A DNA stretch of 64,000 bases from assembly GCA_012798435.1 (NCBI GenBank), contig JAAZNF010000084.1:1-64000 (forward strand), written 5' to 3'. Below, in pieces: positions 7,275-16,900 of this stretch (the stretch's first letter is position 1; each line of letters begins with the position of its first letter). Position numbers and translations under genes: made by a program. Under the pieces are notes generated by a model. The model was given only the letters and a program-made list of their open reading frames with translations. It had not been told where the DNA came from and searched no databases. Origin of the DNA: Myxococcales bacterium. GTDB lineage: Bacteria; Myxococcota; B64-G9.

Positions 7275-8930
7275 TTACAGCGCGCCGCGGATTCCGAGCG
7301 CGAACAAGAGGCCGCCGCTGTCGTGCTCGTCCCCCAGGCGGTTCTCGATGGCCCGGGCGTAGCTGTAGGACACCTGGCCGTAGAAGCCGAAGTGACGCCA
7401 GGGCATGACGAGCAGCCCGGCGGCGCAGCCGAGCTGAAAGCCGGCGTAGGATTCGTCGTCGTCCACCCCGGCCGCCTCGTCGCGGTAGTGGGTGAAGCCC
7501 AGTGCGAGCCCCCCACCCGCCTCCAGGTACGGCACCAGCCACCCCGAGAACAGCGGGAGCTGCCCGCGCGCGAACAGCATCAGGCCATAGCTCTCCCAGG
7601 AGAATTCCTGCTGCCGGGAGTCGCTGCCGCTGGAGACGTCGCGCTGGTAGACGTTCTGTTCGAGCAGGGAAAAGCGCAGCCCCAGCCCGAGGTAGCGGTT
7701 GCCGGTCCAGGTGAGGCTGGCCTGCACCACCGGGCTGAACAAGAACATGCCCTCGTCGAAACCGAAGTCGGTCAGGCGCCGGTTGTAACCGTCCGAGCGG
7801 CCGAACAGCACCCCGGCCCCCAGCTCGAAGCCGAAGACGTTGACCGCCTCCTCGGCCGCGCCCTTGGCCGTGACCTCCTCGACGGGCACGGTCCGGCAGC
7901 CGGCGCCGTCGAACGTCAGGGTGCTGTCGGGGTGCAGGGAAAGCTCGCAGCGAAAAAGCCCTCCGTCCCGGCGCAGCAGCAGGCTGAAGTCGCCGGCCGG
8001 CAGGGCCAGCGCGAACTCCTGGCCGGCCGCCTTGGAGATCTCGGCCACGATCACCCCGGCCGGCTGGCGCTCGACCAGGATGTCGCCGGCCAGGCTTTCG
8101 GGAAAACGGACCTGCGAGCCGGAGCGCTCGGGCTCGGTGAGGACCAGCTCGCCCCGGCCCTTGATGTCGTTCTCCAGCGTGACGTGCTGGCGGCCCAGCG
8201 CGGTTTCCGCGGTCCGGGCCAGGGTGCGGTGGTAGGCGTAGCGGTAGGCCTCGGAGAGCGTGACCCGCCCGTCGCGGTCCACGTCGGCCGCGCCGCGCAG
8301 CCCCACCGTGAGGTGGTGGGTGAAGAACGACGATGCCAGCGCCTCCGACTCCTGGCTGAGCTCGCTGCCGGTGCTGCTGGCCATGATGGCCACGCCGCTC
8401 GAGCCCAGGCCCTGGACCGAGTTGAACGAGAAGTCGGCCGCGGGCGAGGCCCCCTTCAGGCGCGACACCGCCCCCGACTGGCAGGCGTCGAGCACCACCA
8501 GGGTCACCTCGGCCGGTAGGGCGAGAAGCTCGCGACGCAGCTCGTCGAGGGGGATCTCCTCCGGGCCCAGGTTGAGGCTCCCGGCGCGGGCGTGGCCGGA
8601 GTAGTAGAACACGAACACCGCCGGGTTGCCCCGCGCCCGCTCCTGCGAAAGCCGCCGGGCCACGTCCGAAAGGGCCCCGAGCAGCTTGGCGCGGTCGGGG
8701 TTGTGCAGCGTTTGCACCTCGTTCGCCGCAAAGCCGCCGAGTTCCTGGAGCACCTCGGCGACCCGCAGGGCGTCGGCGAAGGCGTAGCGCAGCTCCTCCT
8801 GGCCCGGCCCGGGCCGGTTGCTCCCCACCAGGAGCGCGAGTTTGAGCGGCGATGCGGGCGGGGATTCCGGCGCGGCCGGGGCGAATCCGGCCGGGAGCAA
8901 CAGCAAGGCGATGGCGAGCAGGCGCGTCAT
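7275..8930 (-). CDS. Exported caspase-like peptidase (C14) with EF-hand-like loop and probable C-terminal beta-barrel
   Basis: A 551-residue protein with a signal peptide (about 1-20). The caspase fold follows: LALLVGSNRP at 31-40, the catalytic His in YYSGHARAG (His113) and the catalytic Cys in VVLDACQSGA (Cys150). Around residue 205 a DVDRDGRVTLSEAY stretch matches a calcium-binding EF-hand loop, common in bacterial caspase homologues. Residues about 370-551 are made of alternating hydrophobic/aromatic strands (for example LGLGLRFSLLEQ and GFQLGCAAGLLV) and end in LGIRGAL, which looks like an outer-membrane or transport-type beta-barrel. The ATG at 8930 has GAGGAGA six bases upstream. It is the first gene of a four-gene operon with a cysteine-rich protein, a sigma factor and an anti-sigma factor. 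The substrate is unknown. Confidence 0.82.
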   Translation of the reverse strand: MTRLLAIALLLLPAGFAPAAPESPPASPLKLALLVGSNRPGPGQEELRYAFADALRVAEVLQELGGFAANEVQTLHNPDRAKLLGALSDVARRLSQERARGNPAVFVFYYSGHARAGSLNLGPEEIPLDELRRELLALPAEVTLVVLDACQSGAVSRLKGASPAADFSFNSVQGLGSSGVAIMASSTGSELSQESEALASSFFTHHLTVGLRGAADVDRDGRVTLSEAYRYAYHRTLARTAETALGRQHVTLENDIKGRGELVLTEPERSGSQVRFPESLAGDILVERQPAGVIVAEISKAAGQEFALALPAGDFSLLLRRDGGLFRCELSLHPDSTLTFDGAGCRTVPVEEVTAKGAAEEAVNVFGFELGAGVLFGRSDGYNRRLTDFGFDEGMFLFSPVVQASLTWTGNRYLGLGLRFSLLEQNVYQRDVSSGSDSRQQEFSWESYGLMLFARGQLPLFSGWLVPYLEAGGGLALGFTHYRDEAAGVDDDESYAGFQLGCAAGLLVMPWRHFGFYGQVSYSYARAIENRLGDEHDSGGLLFALGIRGAL

Positions 8931-9416
8931 GATCGTCTCCTCGGTTATATCCATCATCTATTGTGCTTAACGCGCAAGTGGCGTTTGTTGTCACCCCCCC
9001 CGAAAAAAGTTCGAAGCAACCCTTGCAAGGCGTAACTTATCGCAGCCAGGAGCCTTGTCCTCTTGTACCCCGAGAGAAAACATTCCCGAGAAAAGCGCTA
9101 ATAATAGAGGGGATAATGCAGAAGCGAAGAATAGATGAAAACGAAAGAATCGCTGGCAGGGAACATTGCCTGGATTCTGAGCTTTTCCCCTACCAGTTTT
9201 TTTGCTCCAAACGCCATGCCTGGCGGTCGCGGTAGGATGGCTGTTCCGGCGGCCTGCACCCCGCGCGGAAAACTCCTTGACACGTCTTTTTCGTGGGCGA
9301 TATAGTCCGGCCCGCGGTTTGCCTCACCGACTGTCGGAGCGTCCGGCCTTCGACGGTTGACATCGTGATGCGGTCGGCCCGATCGCGCCGCCGCCCAGGG
9401 ACGCCCGGAGGCTTGC
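8931..9416. other. Divergent intergenic region between the caspase operon and mglBA
   Basis: 486 bases with no convincing gene. It is clearly more AT-rich than its surroundings between about 9085 and 9210 (A-runs, TAATAATAG, a T-run). A run of eight C (8994-9001) followed by A-runs lies about 65 bases before the caspase start. It should hold the promoter of the minus-strand caspase operon, but I cannot pick out one set of boxes; TATAAC on the minus strand near 8950 is a possible -10. The mglB promoter is listed separately. The 104-base leader before mglB shows no obvious riboswitch. Confidence 0.5.
9277..9306 (+). promoter_or_regulatory. Probable sigma-70 promoter of mglBA
   Basis: TTGACA at 9277-9282 (perfect -35) and TATAGT at 9301-9306 with an 18-base spacer. 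It would give a leader of about 105 bases before mglB. Confidence 0.65.
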
Positions 9417-9899
9417 ATGGTCAGTCCTCAGATGGTCATGTACGAGCGGGAATTCAATCAGATCACCGCCGTGTGTGATCGTTTGTGCCGTGAGTCCAAT
9501 GCCAAGGTCGTTTTCCTGGTGGACAAGAACGGCCAGCTCATCGCCAGCGCCGGCGCCTCCGAGAACATGGACACCACCTCGCTGGCCTCTCTCACCGCCG
9601 GCAACGTGGCGGCCATCGGGGGCCTGGCCAAGTTGATCGGCGAGAAAGAGTTCTCCTCCCTGTTCCTGGAGGGAGAGCACGACCACATCCACAAGTCGAT
9701 CGTTGGCGGCCGGGTGATCCTGGTGGTGATCTTCGACAATCGCTCGTCGCAGGGCCTGGTGCGCCTGCGGGTGAAGAAGGCGTCGGTGGAGCTTTCCACC
9801 ATCTTCGACGCCCTCATGCGCAAGATCGAGGAGCCGGGCGCTGGCTCCCCGTTCGCCGAGATCACCGACGAGGACATCGACAACCTCTTCAACGACTGA
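9417..9899 (+). CDS. mglB: MglB, Roadblock/LC7 GTPase-activating protein of the polarity switch
   Basis: A 160-residue Roadblock/LC7 protein whose sequence closely follows Myxococcus xanthus MglB as I remember it: VMYE..F..I.AVCDRL, NAKVVFLVDKNGQLI.SAG, MDTTSLASLTAGNVAA, the IFDNR strand and the tail SPFAEITDEDIDNLF. In the known family MglB forms a dimer that activates GTP hydrolysis by MglA at the lagging pole and restricts MglA-GTP to the leading pole; its C-terminal helix, preserved here, contacts MglA. The start ATG has GGAGG five bases upstream. It lies 18 bases before mglA in the usual mglB-mglA order. A consensus promoter is upstream. Confidence 0.95.
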   Translation: MVSPQMVMYEREFNQITAVCDRLCRESNAKVVFLVDKNGQLIASAGASENMDTTSLASLTAGNVAAIGGLAKLIGEKEFSSLFLEGEHDHIHKSIVGGRVILVVIFDNRSSQGLVRLRVKKASVELSTIFDALMRKIEEPGAGSPFAEITDEDIDNLFND

Positions 9900-9917
9900 G
9901 GCAGCCGAGGGCTATCC

Positions 9918-10505
9918 ATGTCCTTCATCAATTACTCGTCCCGCGAGATCAACTGCAAGATCGTCTACTACGGTCCTGGTCTGTGCGGAAAGACCACCAA
10001 CCTCCAGTACATCTACGCCAAGACCAACCCCGAGGCCAAGGGCAAGATGATCTCGCTGGCCACCGAGACCGAGCGCACCCTGTTCTTCGACTTTCTGCCG
10101 TTGTCGCTGGGCGAGATCCGAGGCTTCCGCACCCGCTTCCACCTCTACACCGTTCCCGGACAGGTGTTCTACGACGCCAGCCGCAAGCTCATCCTGAAGG
10201 GCGTGGACGGGGTGGTGTTCGTGGCCGACTCCCAGGTCGAGCGCATGGAGGCCAACCTGGAGAGCATGGAGAACCTGCGTGTCAACCTGGCCGAGCAGGG
10301 CTACGACCTCAAGACTGTGCCCTACGTCATCCAGTACAACAAGCGCGACCTGCCCAACGCCGCTCCCATCGAGGAGCTGCACCGCCTGCTGAACCCGGAC
10401 AACGTGCCGGAGTTCCAGGCCATCGCCGCCACCGGCTGGGGGGTGTTCGACACCCTCAAGGCCATCGCCAAGCTGGTGCTGCAGGAGCTGCGCAAGGGTC
10501 GCTAG
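9918..10505 (+). CDS. mglA: MglA, small Ras-like GTPase controlling cell polarity and motility
   Basis: 195 residues, the same length as Myxococcus xanthus MglA. The G1 P-loop is GPGLCGKTT (residues 19-27), Thr54 is in the switch I region, the G3 motif is TVPGQ (78-82) with Thr in place of the usual Asp, as is typical for MglA, and G4 is NKRD (141-144). All key positions, including Gln82, carry the same numbers as in the characterised protein. In the family MglA-GTP recruits the gliding machinery and type IV pili at the leading pole. It is co-transcribed with mglB and is followed, after a 321-base spacer, by the Agl/Glt-like envelope genes. Confidence 0.96.
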   Translation: MSFINYSSREINCKIVYYGPGLCGKTTNLQYIYAKTNPEAKGKMISLATETERTLFFDFLPLSLGEIRGFRTRFHLYTVPGQVFYDASRKLILKGVDGVVFVADSQVERMEANLESMENLRVNLAEQGYDLKTVPYVIQYNKRDLPNAAPIEELHRLLNPDNVPEFQAIAATGWGVFDTLKAIAKLVLQELRKGR

Positions 10506-10826
10506 GCGGAAGTTCTTCCCGTGCGCTCGGGTCATTTCTGGTGAGTGCCGATCTTCTTTTGTGATGGGGGAGAGCGGGGTTCGCCCATGCCGTTCGCAGC
10601 ACTTTCAATTCTGGTGATGCCGGTTCGCACGCGACCGGCCGCGGGGCCCATCCGGCCGGCGCGGGCGAGCGCGAATCCCGTGACGCCGATCACACTCAGG
10701 GAGAAGGGAGAGGAATAGAAAACCGTTGACACCTGGAGGTGGTATGGGTTTTATTTTCAGCGACTCCGGTTCATGGCCGATCCGCAGGGTTGGCCCGATG
10801 CCGACCTTCCGGCGGGGAGGAAGAAC
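10506..10826. other. Spacer between mglA and the gliding-type cluster
   Basis: 321 bases without a gene. It contains a likely promoter (see 10726-10754) near its right end. Several GC-rich short palindromes occur around 10570-10680, but none is followed by a T-run, so I see no intrinsic terminator; read-through from mglBA is possible. Confidence 0.5.
10726..10754 (+). promoter_or_regulatory. Possible promoter of the gliding-type cluster
   Basis: TTGACA at 10726-10731 with TTTTAT at 10749-10754, spacer 17. It would drive the genes from 10827 onward independently of mglBA. Confidence 0.45.
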
Positions 10827-11549
10827 ATGACGCTCGGCAAGATGGTGTTTTCGGCTGGGATGGCCCTGTTCCTTTCGCCACTCCTTTCGTATGGTCAGGA
10901 CGAGCCGGCGCCGCAGCCCGCCTCGGGCGAGGTGACCCCGGCCCCTGCGGGCCAGGCCGCTCCCGCCGCGGCCGCCTCGGGGGACGCCACCTACGAGCTC
11001 AAGCTGCGCGGCCTGGAAGAAAGGGTCAACGAGCTCAAGGAGAAGATCTTCCGCACCAAGGCCCGCATCCTGCAACTCCAGGAGACGGTGGTGCGCGAGT
11101 CCATCGGGGTGGGCGCGCGGGTGGTGCTGGTGCACCGCAACGAGATGGGCGGCTCGTTCAAGCTGCTTTCGGTGCAGTACGCCCTGGATACCCAGCCGGT
11201 GTTCAAGAAGGTGGATGTGGATGGGGATCTCGACGGAATGCCGGAGAAGGAGATCTTCTCGGGCAACATCGTCCCCGGCAACCACAACATCGCGGTGCAG
11301 ATGGTGTACCAGGGGCAGGGCTACGGCTTCTTCTCGTACGTGAAGGGCTACAAGTTCAAGATCAACTCCAGCTACACCTTCACCGCCGAGGAGGGCAAGG
11401 TCATCACCATTAAGATCGTGGGCTTCGAGAAGGGTGGCATCACCACCAAGCTCGAGGAACGCCCCGCGGTGCGCTACGACATCCAGGTCGAGAAGCTCAC
11501 CCCGGAGAAGGCCAAGACTCTTCAGGAGAAGGCCGGGGAAAAGGTGTGA
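10827..11549 (+). CDS. Exported coiled-coil/beta-domain protein of a myxobacterial envelope family
   Basis: A 240-residue protein with a signal peptide (ending near LLSYGQ), an Ala/Pro-rich spacer, a short coiled coil (about 58-95: LEERVNELKEKIFRTKARIL) and a beta-rich domain (about 105-220). I recall similar proteins next to TolQ/TPR genes in Myxococcota, sometimes misannotated as dihydrolipoamide acetyltransferase; it has no lipoyl motif. The ATG at 10827 follows GGGGAGG; the open frame's earlier start at 10773 would bury the signal peptide. It ends in a GTGA overlap with the next TPR gene, so the products are probably made together as periplasmic parts of the same machine. Confidence 0.7.
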   Translation: MTLGKMVFSAGMALFLSPLLSYGQDEPAPQPASGEVTPAPAGQAAPAAAASGDATYELKLRGLEERVNELKEKIFRTKARILQLQETVVRESIGVGARVVLVHRNEMGGSFKLLSVQYALDTQPVFKKVDVDGDLDGMPEKEIFSGNIVPGNHNIAVQMVYQGQGYGFFSYVKGYKFKINSSYTFTAEEGKVITIKIVGFEKGGITTKLEERPAVRYDIQVEKLTPEKAKTLQEKAGEKV

Positions 11550-13927
11550 GCCGGTATCGCCCCATCGCGCAGCGGCTCGGGCGTTTTTGCCCGCTGGCCC
11601 TGGCGCTTGTCTTGCTGTGGCCGATCCCGGCCGTCCGAGGCGACGTTTCCGAGGACATCGACGGTGCCGAGCGGCAGGTGAAGCTGCTGGAGGACAAGGC
11701 CGCCCTCACCCGCCACGAGTACCTCATGTACGAGGACCGGGATTTCAACCTCGAGCGCTTCGAGTCGCGGCTGAACGACGGCCAGGCGCTCATGCTGCTC
11801 GAGGACTACGCCCGGGCGGCCATCATCTTCTTCGAGCTGGTGGAGAACGATCGCTTCCGCGACCAGCCCGGCTACGCCGACGCCATGTTCAACCTGGCCG
11901 AGTCGCTGTTCATGAACCGCAACTTCGTGGACGCCCGCGCCTACTACCAGAAGGTCATGGATCACCCCCGCGGCCGGCCCTTCCGCACCCGCTCGCTCAC
12001 TCGCATGATGCAGATCGCGCTCAACATCCGCAACTACGACCAGGTGGACGAGAGCATGCAGACCCTCCAGCGGGAGGGCGGAAGTGTCTCCAGCGAAGCC
12101 CAGTACCTCTTCGGCAAGACCCTGTTCGAGCGCGGGCGGCTGGAGGAGGCGCTGCAGGTCTTCGGCGCCATCCCGGCCGGGCAGGCCTACTACTTCCAGG
12201 CCCGTTACATGCTGGCGGTGCTGCTCATCCGGCAGGATAAATTGGAGCAGGCGCTGGAGCAGTTCACTGCGCTGTCGCGGCTCACCCCCAAGAGCGACGC
12301 CGAGAAGAACGTCACCGAGCTCGCCCACATGGCCCGCGGCCGCATCCTGTACGATCTGGGGCGGGAGGATCAGGCGCTGGATGCCTACCAGGCGGTGCCG
12401 CACACCTCCAAGAACTTCGATCGCACCCTGTTCGAGATCTGCATGACCTACCTGCAGCGTTCGGACCGGGCCGAGGACCCGGAGGCGCGCGCCAAGTGGC
12501 TGCAGGAGGCCGCGCGCACTGTGGAGATCCTCGAGGTGTCCACCCCCGACAGCACCCTGCTGCCGCGGGCCTACCTGCTGCAAGGGGCCATCCTGGAGAA
12601 GATGGGACGATTCGAGGACGCGGCGCAGGCCTTCCTCAAGGTGGGCCAGACCTACAACCAGGTGAAGCAGCAGCTCGACGATCTCGTCACCCGCCATTCG
12701 GATCCGGTCAGCTACTTCAACGAGGTGGCGGGCAAGAACCTCGACTCCTTCGATCTGTCCAGCTACCTGCCGCCGGTGGCGATCAAGTGGATGAGCGGCC
12801 AGGACGAGATGAACTCGGCCGTCGGCATCGTCAAGGAGATCGACACCGGCAAGCGCTTCGTGCGCGAGTCGCGCGCGCTGCTCGCCAAGCTCGACGAGCT
12901 CACCAACAGCCCGCAGGACCGCCTGGCGCTGTTCCCGCTGCTGGCCGAGGGCACCAAGCGTTGCCTGGAGATCGAGAACGCCCGGGTGGTGGTGGCGCGC
13001 ACCCTGGCCATGCTGGAGGAGCGGGTGATCGAGGAGCACGTCTCGCCGACGGAGCGTCGGGAGCTCCAAGAGGCCCGCGGCGAGCGCGAGCGGCTGGAGA
13101 GCGACCTCGAGCGCCTCCCGGTCACGAAAAAGGACTTTGACGGGCGCGAAAGCCGGGTGAAGGCCCGGGTCGAGGTGCTCGAACAGTCGGTGTTCCAGTC
13201 ATCCATCACCATCAAGGGCATGAAGGCCCAGCTCTCCGCCATGGAGGAATGGGTCAAGCAGAACGAGGGCCGCATGGTCGGGCGGGAGGAGGGGGTGCGA
13301 GAGTTCCGCGAAGAGATCCGGCGCGGCTGGGCGACCGCCAACCAACTGGAGAAGGAGATGGAGGACCTGGCCAACCTGCTGGCCACCGAGAAGGCCCGCA
13401 TCGGCATCTCCGGGGACGTGATGGCCGGCGAGGAGGCCCTGCGCGAGCGGTATCAAAAGGCGCTGGAGCGCGAGCGCGAGCTGGCCTCGCGCATCCACTC
13501 GCGCCTGGCGCCCGAGGGTAGCGCTCAGGTGACCCGTATCAACGGGCTGCGCCAGCGCCTGGAGAAGGTGAGCCAGGACACCGCCGGGGTGCGCCGCGAG
13601 CTCAACGCCCGTCTGGACCAGGAGATCGAGAAACTCAAGCGCCAGTCGCAGCAGGAGGCCGCCAACCTGGCCGAGTACGAGGCGGCGCTGCAGAAACTGG
13701 AGGCGGAAAGCCAGAACCTGGCCGGCGAGGTGGCCTACCGAGCGCTGGAGGAGGTGCGCCGGAAGTTCTACGATCTGGTGCTAGAGTCCGACGTGGGCAT
13801 CCTGGACGTGGCCTGGGGGCGGATGCAGGAGAAGAACCGCCTGATCAACGAGCTCACCCGGAAAAAGAACGCCGAGGCCCGCCAGTTGCAGAAGGAGTAC
13901 AAGAGTGTGCTGGAAGAGGTCCAGTAG
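11546..13927 (+). CDS. Exported TPR and coiled-coil protein of the Agl/Glt-like cluster
   Basis: A 793-residue protein starting with GTG at 11546, overlapping the previous stop (GTGA). A signal peptide (about 1-32, ending PAVRGDV) is followed by tetratricopeptide-like helical repeats (about 50-290; for example YARAAIIFFELVEND, YYFQARYMLAVLLIRQDKLEQALEQF) and then long coiled coils (about 420-790) rich in Glu, Arg and Lys. This fits a periplasmic scaffold. In Myxococcus several Glt proteins are large periplasmic TPR proteins, but I cannot assign this one to a single member. The last 23 bases overlap the start of the next TPR gene, showing tight coupling. Confidence 0.72.
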   Translation: MSRYRPIAQRLGRFCPLALALVLLWPIPAVRGDVSEDIDGAERQVKLLEDKAALTRHEYLMYEDRDFNLERFESRLNDGQALMLLEDYARAAIIFFELVENDRFRDQPGYADAMFNLAESLFMNRNFVDARAYYQKVMDHPRGRPFRTRSLTRMMQIALNIRNYDQVDESMQTLQREGGSVSSEAQYLFGKTLFERGRLEEALQVFGAIPAGQAYYFQARYMLAVLLIRQDKLEQALEQFTALSRLTPKSDAEKNVTELAHMARGRILYDLGREDQALDAYQAVPHTSKNFDRTLFEICMTYLQRSDRAEDPEARAKWLQEAARTVEILEVSTPDSTLLPRAYLLQGAILEKMGRFEDAAQAFLKVGQTYNQVKQQLDDLVTRHSDPVSYFNEVAGKNLDSFDLSSYLPPVAIKWMSGQDEMNSAVGIVKEIDTGKRFVRESRALLAKLDELTNSPQDRLALFPLLAEGTKRCLEIENARVVVARTLAMLEERVIEEHVSPTERRELQEARGERERLESDLERLPVTKKDFDGRESRVKARVEVLEQSVFQSSITIKGMKAQLSAMEEWVKQNEGRMVGREEGVREFREEIRRGWATANQLEKEMEDLANLLATEKARIGISGDVMAGEEALRERYQKALERERELASRIHSRLAPEGSAQVTRINGLRQRLEKVSQDTAGVRRELNARLDQEIEKLKRQSQQEAANLAEYEAALQKLEAESQNLAGEVAYRALEEVRRKFYDLVLESDVGILDVAWGRMQEKNRLINELTRKKNAEARQLQKEYKSVLEEVQ

Positions 13928-16900
13928 CCTCTGGCTGGTGCTGTGCCTGCTGCCGGCGCCTTCATCGGTGCGGGCCCAGCCGAGCGAACCGCCCAAGAAG
14001 GCCCAGGGGGCGGAGCCCACCCCGGCCATGCCGGCACCGCCGCAGCCCGCCGCCGCGCCGGAGACGAAACCAGCCGCGGCGGAGGCGGCGCCGCGCGAAC
14101 TCACCCCGCGCGAGCGAGAGATCGAGGAGATGCTGGCGCTGGAGAAGGCCTTCGAGGAGCAGGTGCGCGAATACAAGGAGGAAGTGCAACGGGTCATCGA
14201 GCGCCGCTACAACGAGAAGCAGGACGGGGTGGGCCATTCCTACGAGCGGGTGCTGGCCGACCTGGAGCGGGAGAAGGACGAGCTCAGGCTCGAGGCCATC
14301 GAGGTGTTCGAGCGCTTTCTGAAGAAGTATCCTTCCGAGCCCACCTACACCCCCCGCACCCTGTGGCGCCTGGCCGAGCTGCACTACGAGAAGTCGGAGA
14401 TGGAGTACAACCAGCTCCAGGACGCCTTCCAGCAGCAGCTGGCGGACTTCCAGGCCGGTCGGCTGAAGGTCGAACCCACCGAGCCCGCCCCCCACTACGA
14501 GCGCTCCATCGCGCTGCTGCAGCGGCTGGTGCACGAGTTCCCGGATTATCCGCTCAACGACGGCGCCCTGTACCTCCTCGGGTACTGCCTCAAGGAGCAA
14601 GGAGAGGAGGCCGAGGCGCAGGCCTCGTGGATGGCGCTCTTGCAGCGGTTCCCCAAGAGCAAGCTGCTGCCCGAAACCTGGACCCGCTTGGGCGAGTCGT
14701 ACTTCTGGGACCCGGACAAGCTGGACAAGGCCATCGATGCTTACCTCCGGGTGTTGGACTACCCGGACAGCCCCATGTACGACAAGGCGCTGTACAAGCT
14801 GGCCTGGACCTACTACCGGGTGGACCGTTTCGCCGAGGCGGTGGCCCGCTTCGATCAGCTCATCGTGTGGAGCGACCAGGCCGCGGGAGAGGGCGGCGAG
14901 GGCGAGCTGTCCCGCTCCGACCTGCGCAAGGAGGCCATGCAGTACCTGGCCATCTGCTTCGCCGAGGACGGCTGGGAAGGCGGGGGCGTGGAGAACGCCG
15001 CCGCTTTCCTGTCCCGCTCGGGGGGCCGCAAGTACGACGGCGAGTTCTTCAAGAAACTCGGTGAGGTGTACTTCCTCGAGGCCAAATACGAAAAGGCGGT
15101 GGCCGCCTACCGCGAGGTCATCCGGCGCTACCCGCTGGATCCCAAGAACCCGGAGCTGCTCTCCACCGTCATCGATGCGTTGAGCCGGCTGCAGAAGTTC
15201 GACGACGCCTCGCTGGTGGAAGAGGAGATGACCCGCAGCTTCGGCCCGGGCAGCCCCTGGCGCGAGGCGAACAAGGACAACCTGGAGGCGGTGCTCACCG
15301 CCGACCGTCTGGCCGAGCGCGCGCTGGCCAGCTCCGCCTACAAGCACCACATCCTGGCCCAGCGCTTCAAGAAGGACAACCGCGCCGAGGAGGCACGCCA
15401 GGAGTACCTCAAGGCGGCCGGCGCCTACCAGGCCTACCTCAAGCAGTTCCCGGACTCCAAGGACGCCTACAACCTGCGCTGGTACCTGGCCGAGTGCCTG
15501 TACTACTCGCAGCAGTTCGAGCAGGCTGCGGCAGCCTACACCGCGGTGCGCGACGACCCCGCCGGCAGCGAGCACACGGCCGAGGCGGCCAACTCGGTGA
15601 TCCAGGCCCTGCAGGAGTTGATCAAGGCCGAAGAGGCGGCGGGCAAGCTGGCCGCGCTGACCATCCCCACCAGCAAGGAGCACCCCGAGGACCTGTCGCC
15701 CCGGCCCCTCCCGGAGCTGTACCAGCGTCTGATCGCCGCCTGCGACGTCTACGTGCAAAAGCTCCCCGCCGACGAGCAGAGCGAGAACCTCTCCTTCACC
15801 GCGGCCAAGGTGCTGTACTCGCACCTGCATTTTGATGAGGCGCGCGAACGGTTCGCTCGCATCGTGTCCGAGAGCAAGAACGACGCGGTGGCCAGCAGCG
15901 CCACCAACCTCATCATCGAGAGCTACCTGATGACCCAGGACTGGGCCCAGGTGGAGGTGTGGTCCAAGAAGCTGGCCGCGCTGACCCGCGACCCGCAGAT
16001 GAAGCAGAGCCTTAAAACCTTCGAGTTGGGCGCGCGCTTCAAGCGGGCAGGGGAGATGATGGAGGCCGGCAACAAGGCCAAGGCCCAGGGGGATTCGGCG
16101 CAGGCCTCGCGGCACTACGAGGAGGCCGCCGCCGAGTTCGTGCGGCTGGTGGACGACGATCCCACGGGCAAGAACTCCGACAAGGCGCTGAACAACGCCG
16201 CGCTGTGTTTCACCTGGTCCAACCGCCCGGTCTCCGCCGGCAAGATCTACGAACGCATCATCAAGGAGTACCCGAAGAGCGAGTTCGCCGACCAGGCGCT
16301 CTTCTTGATGGCGACCAGCGCCGAGGCCAGCTACCAGTTCGACCGGGCCATCGAGAGCTACTTGAAACTCGTGGACAACTACAAGGACTCCAAATTCCGC
16401 GCCGACGCCCTCTACAACGCCGCGATCAACCTGGAGGGCGACCAGCAGTACGAGCGCGCCGCCCGCGCATACGAGCGCTACGCCCAGGAGTTCAAGGACC
16501 GGCCGGACGCCGCCGAGAACTTCTTCCGCGCCGGCGTGATGCTGGAGCGGGCCAAGGAGTACCGTGCGGCCATCGCCCTGTTCGAGCGTTTTTCAAAGGC
16601 CTTCAGCCGGGATCTTATGCAACGCGAGCGACTGGTGGAGGCCCGCATGAAGATCGCCGAGGCCTACCAGGCCCAGGGTGACGCGCGGCGCGCTCGTCAG
16701 GGGTACCAGGAGGTGTACGACCTGTTCGTGAAGAGCAAGCTTCCCGCCGGGGGAAGAGGTGCCGAGGCGGCCGCCAAGGCGCGCTTCCTCATCGCCGAGG
16801 ACGAGCTCAAACGCTACGAGGCCATCACCTTCGACGTTCCCGAGCGCATGCTGGGAAAGACCCTCACCGCCAAGGCCACGTCTCTGAAGGCCATGGAGGA

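Noticed and set aside
13962-16115. Long minus-strand open frame of 717 codons opposite the TPR gene
   Set aside because: Leu/Gly/Val-rich antisense shadow; the plus-strand frame has clear TPR repeats.
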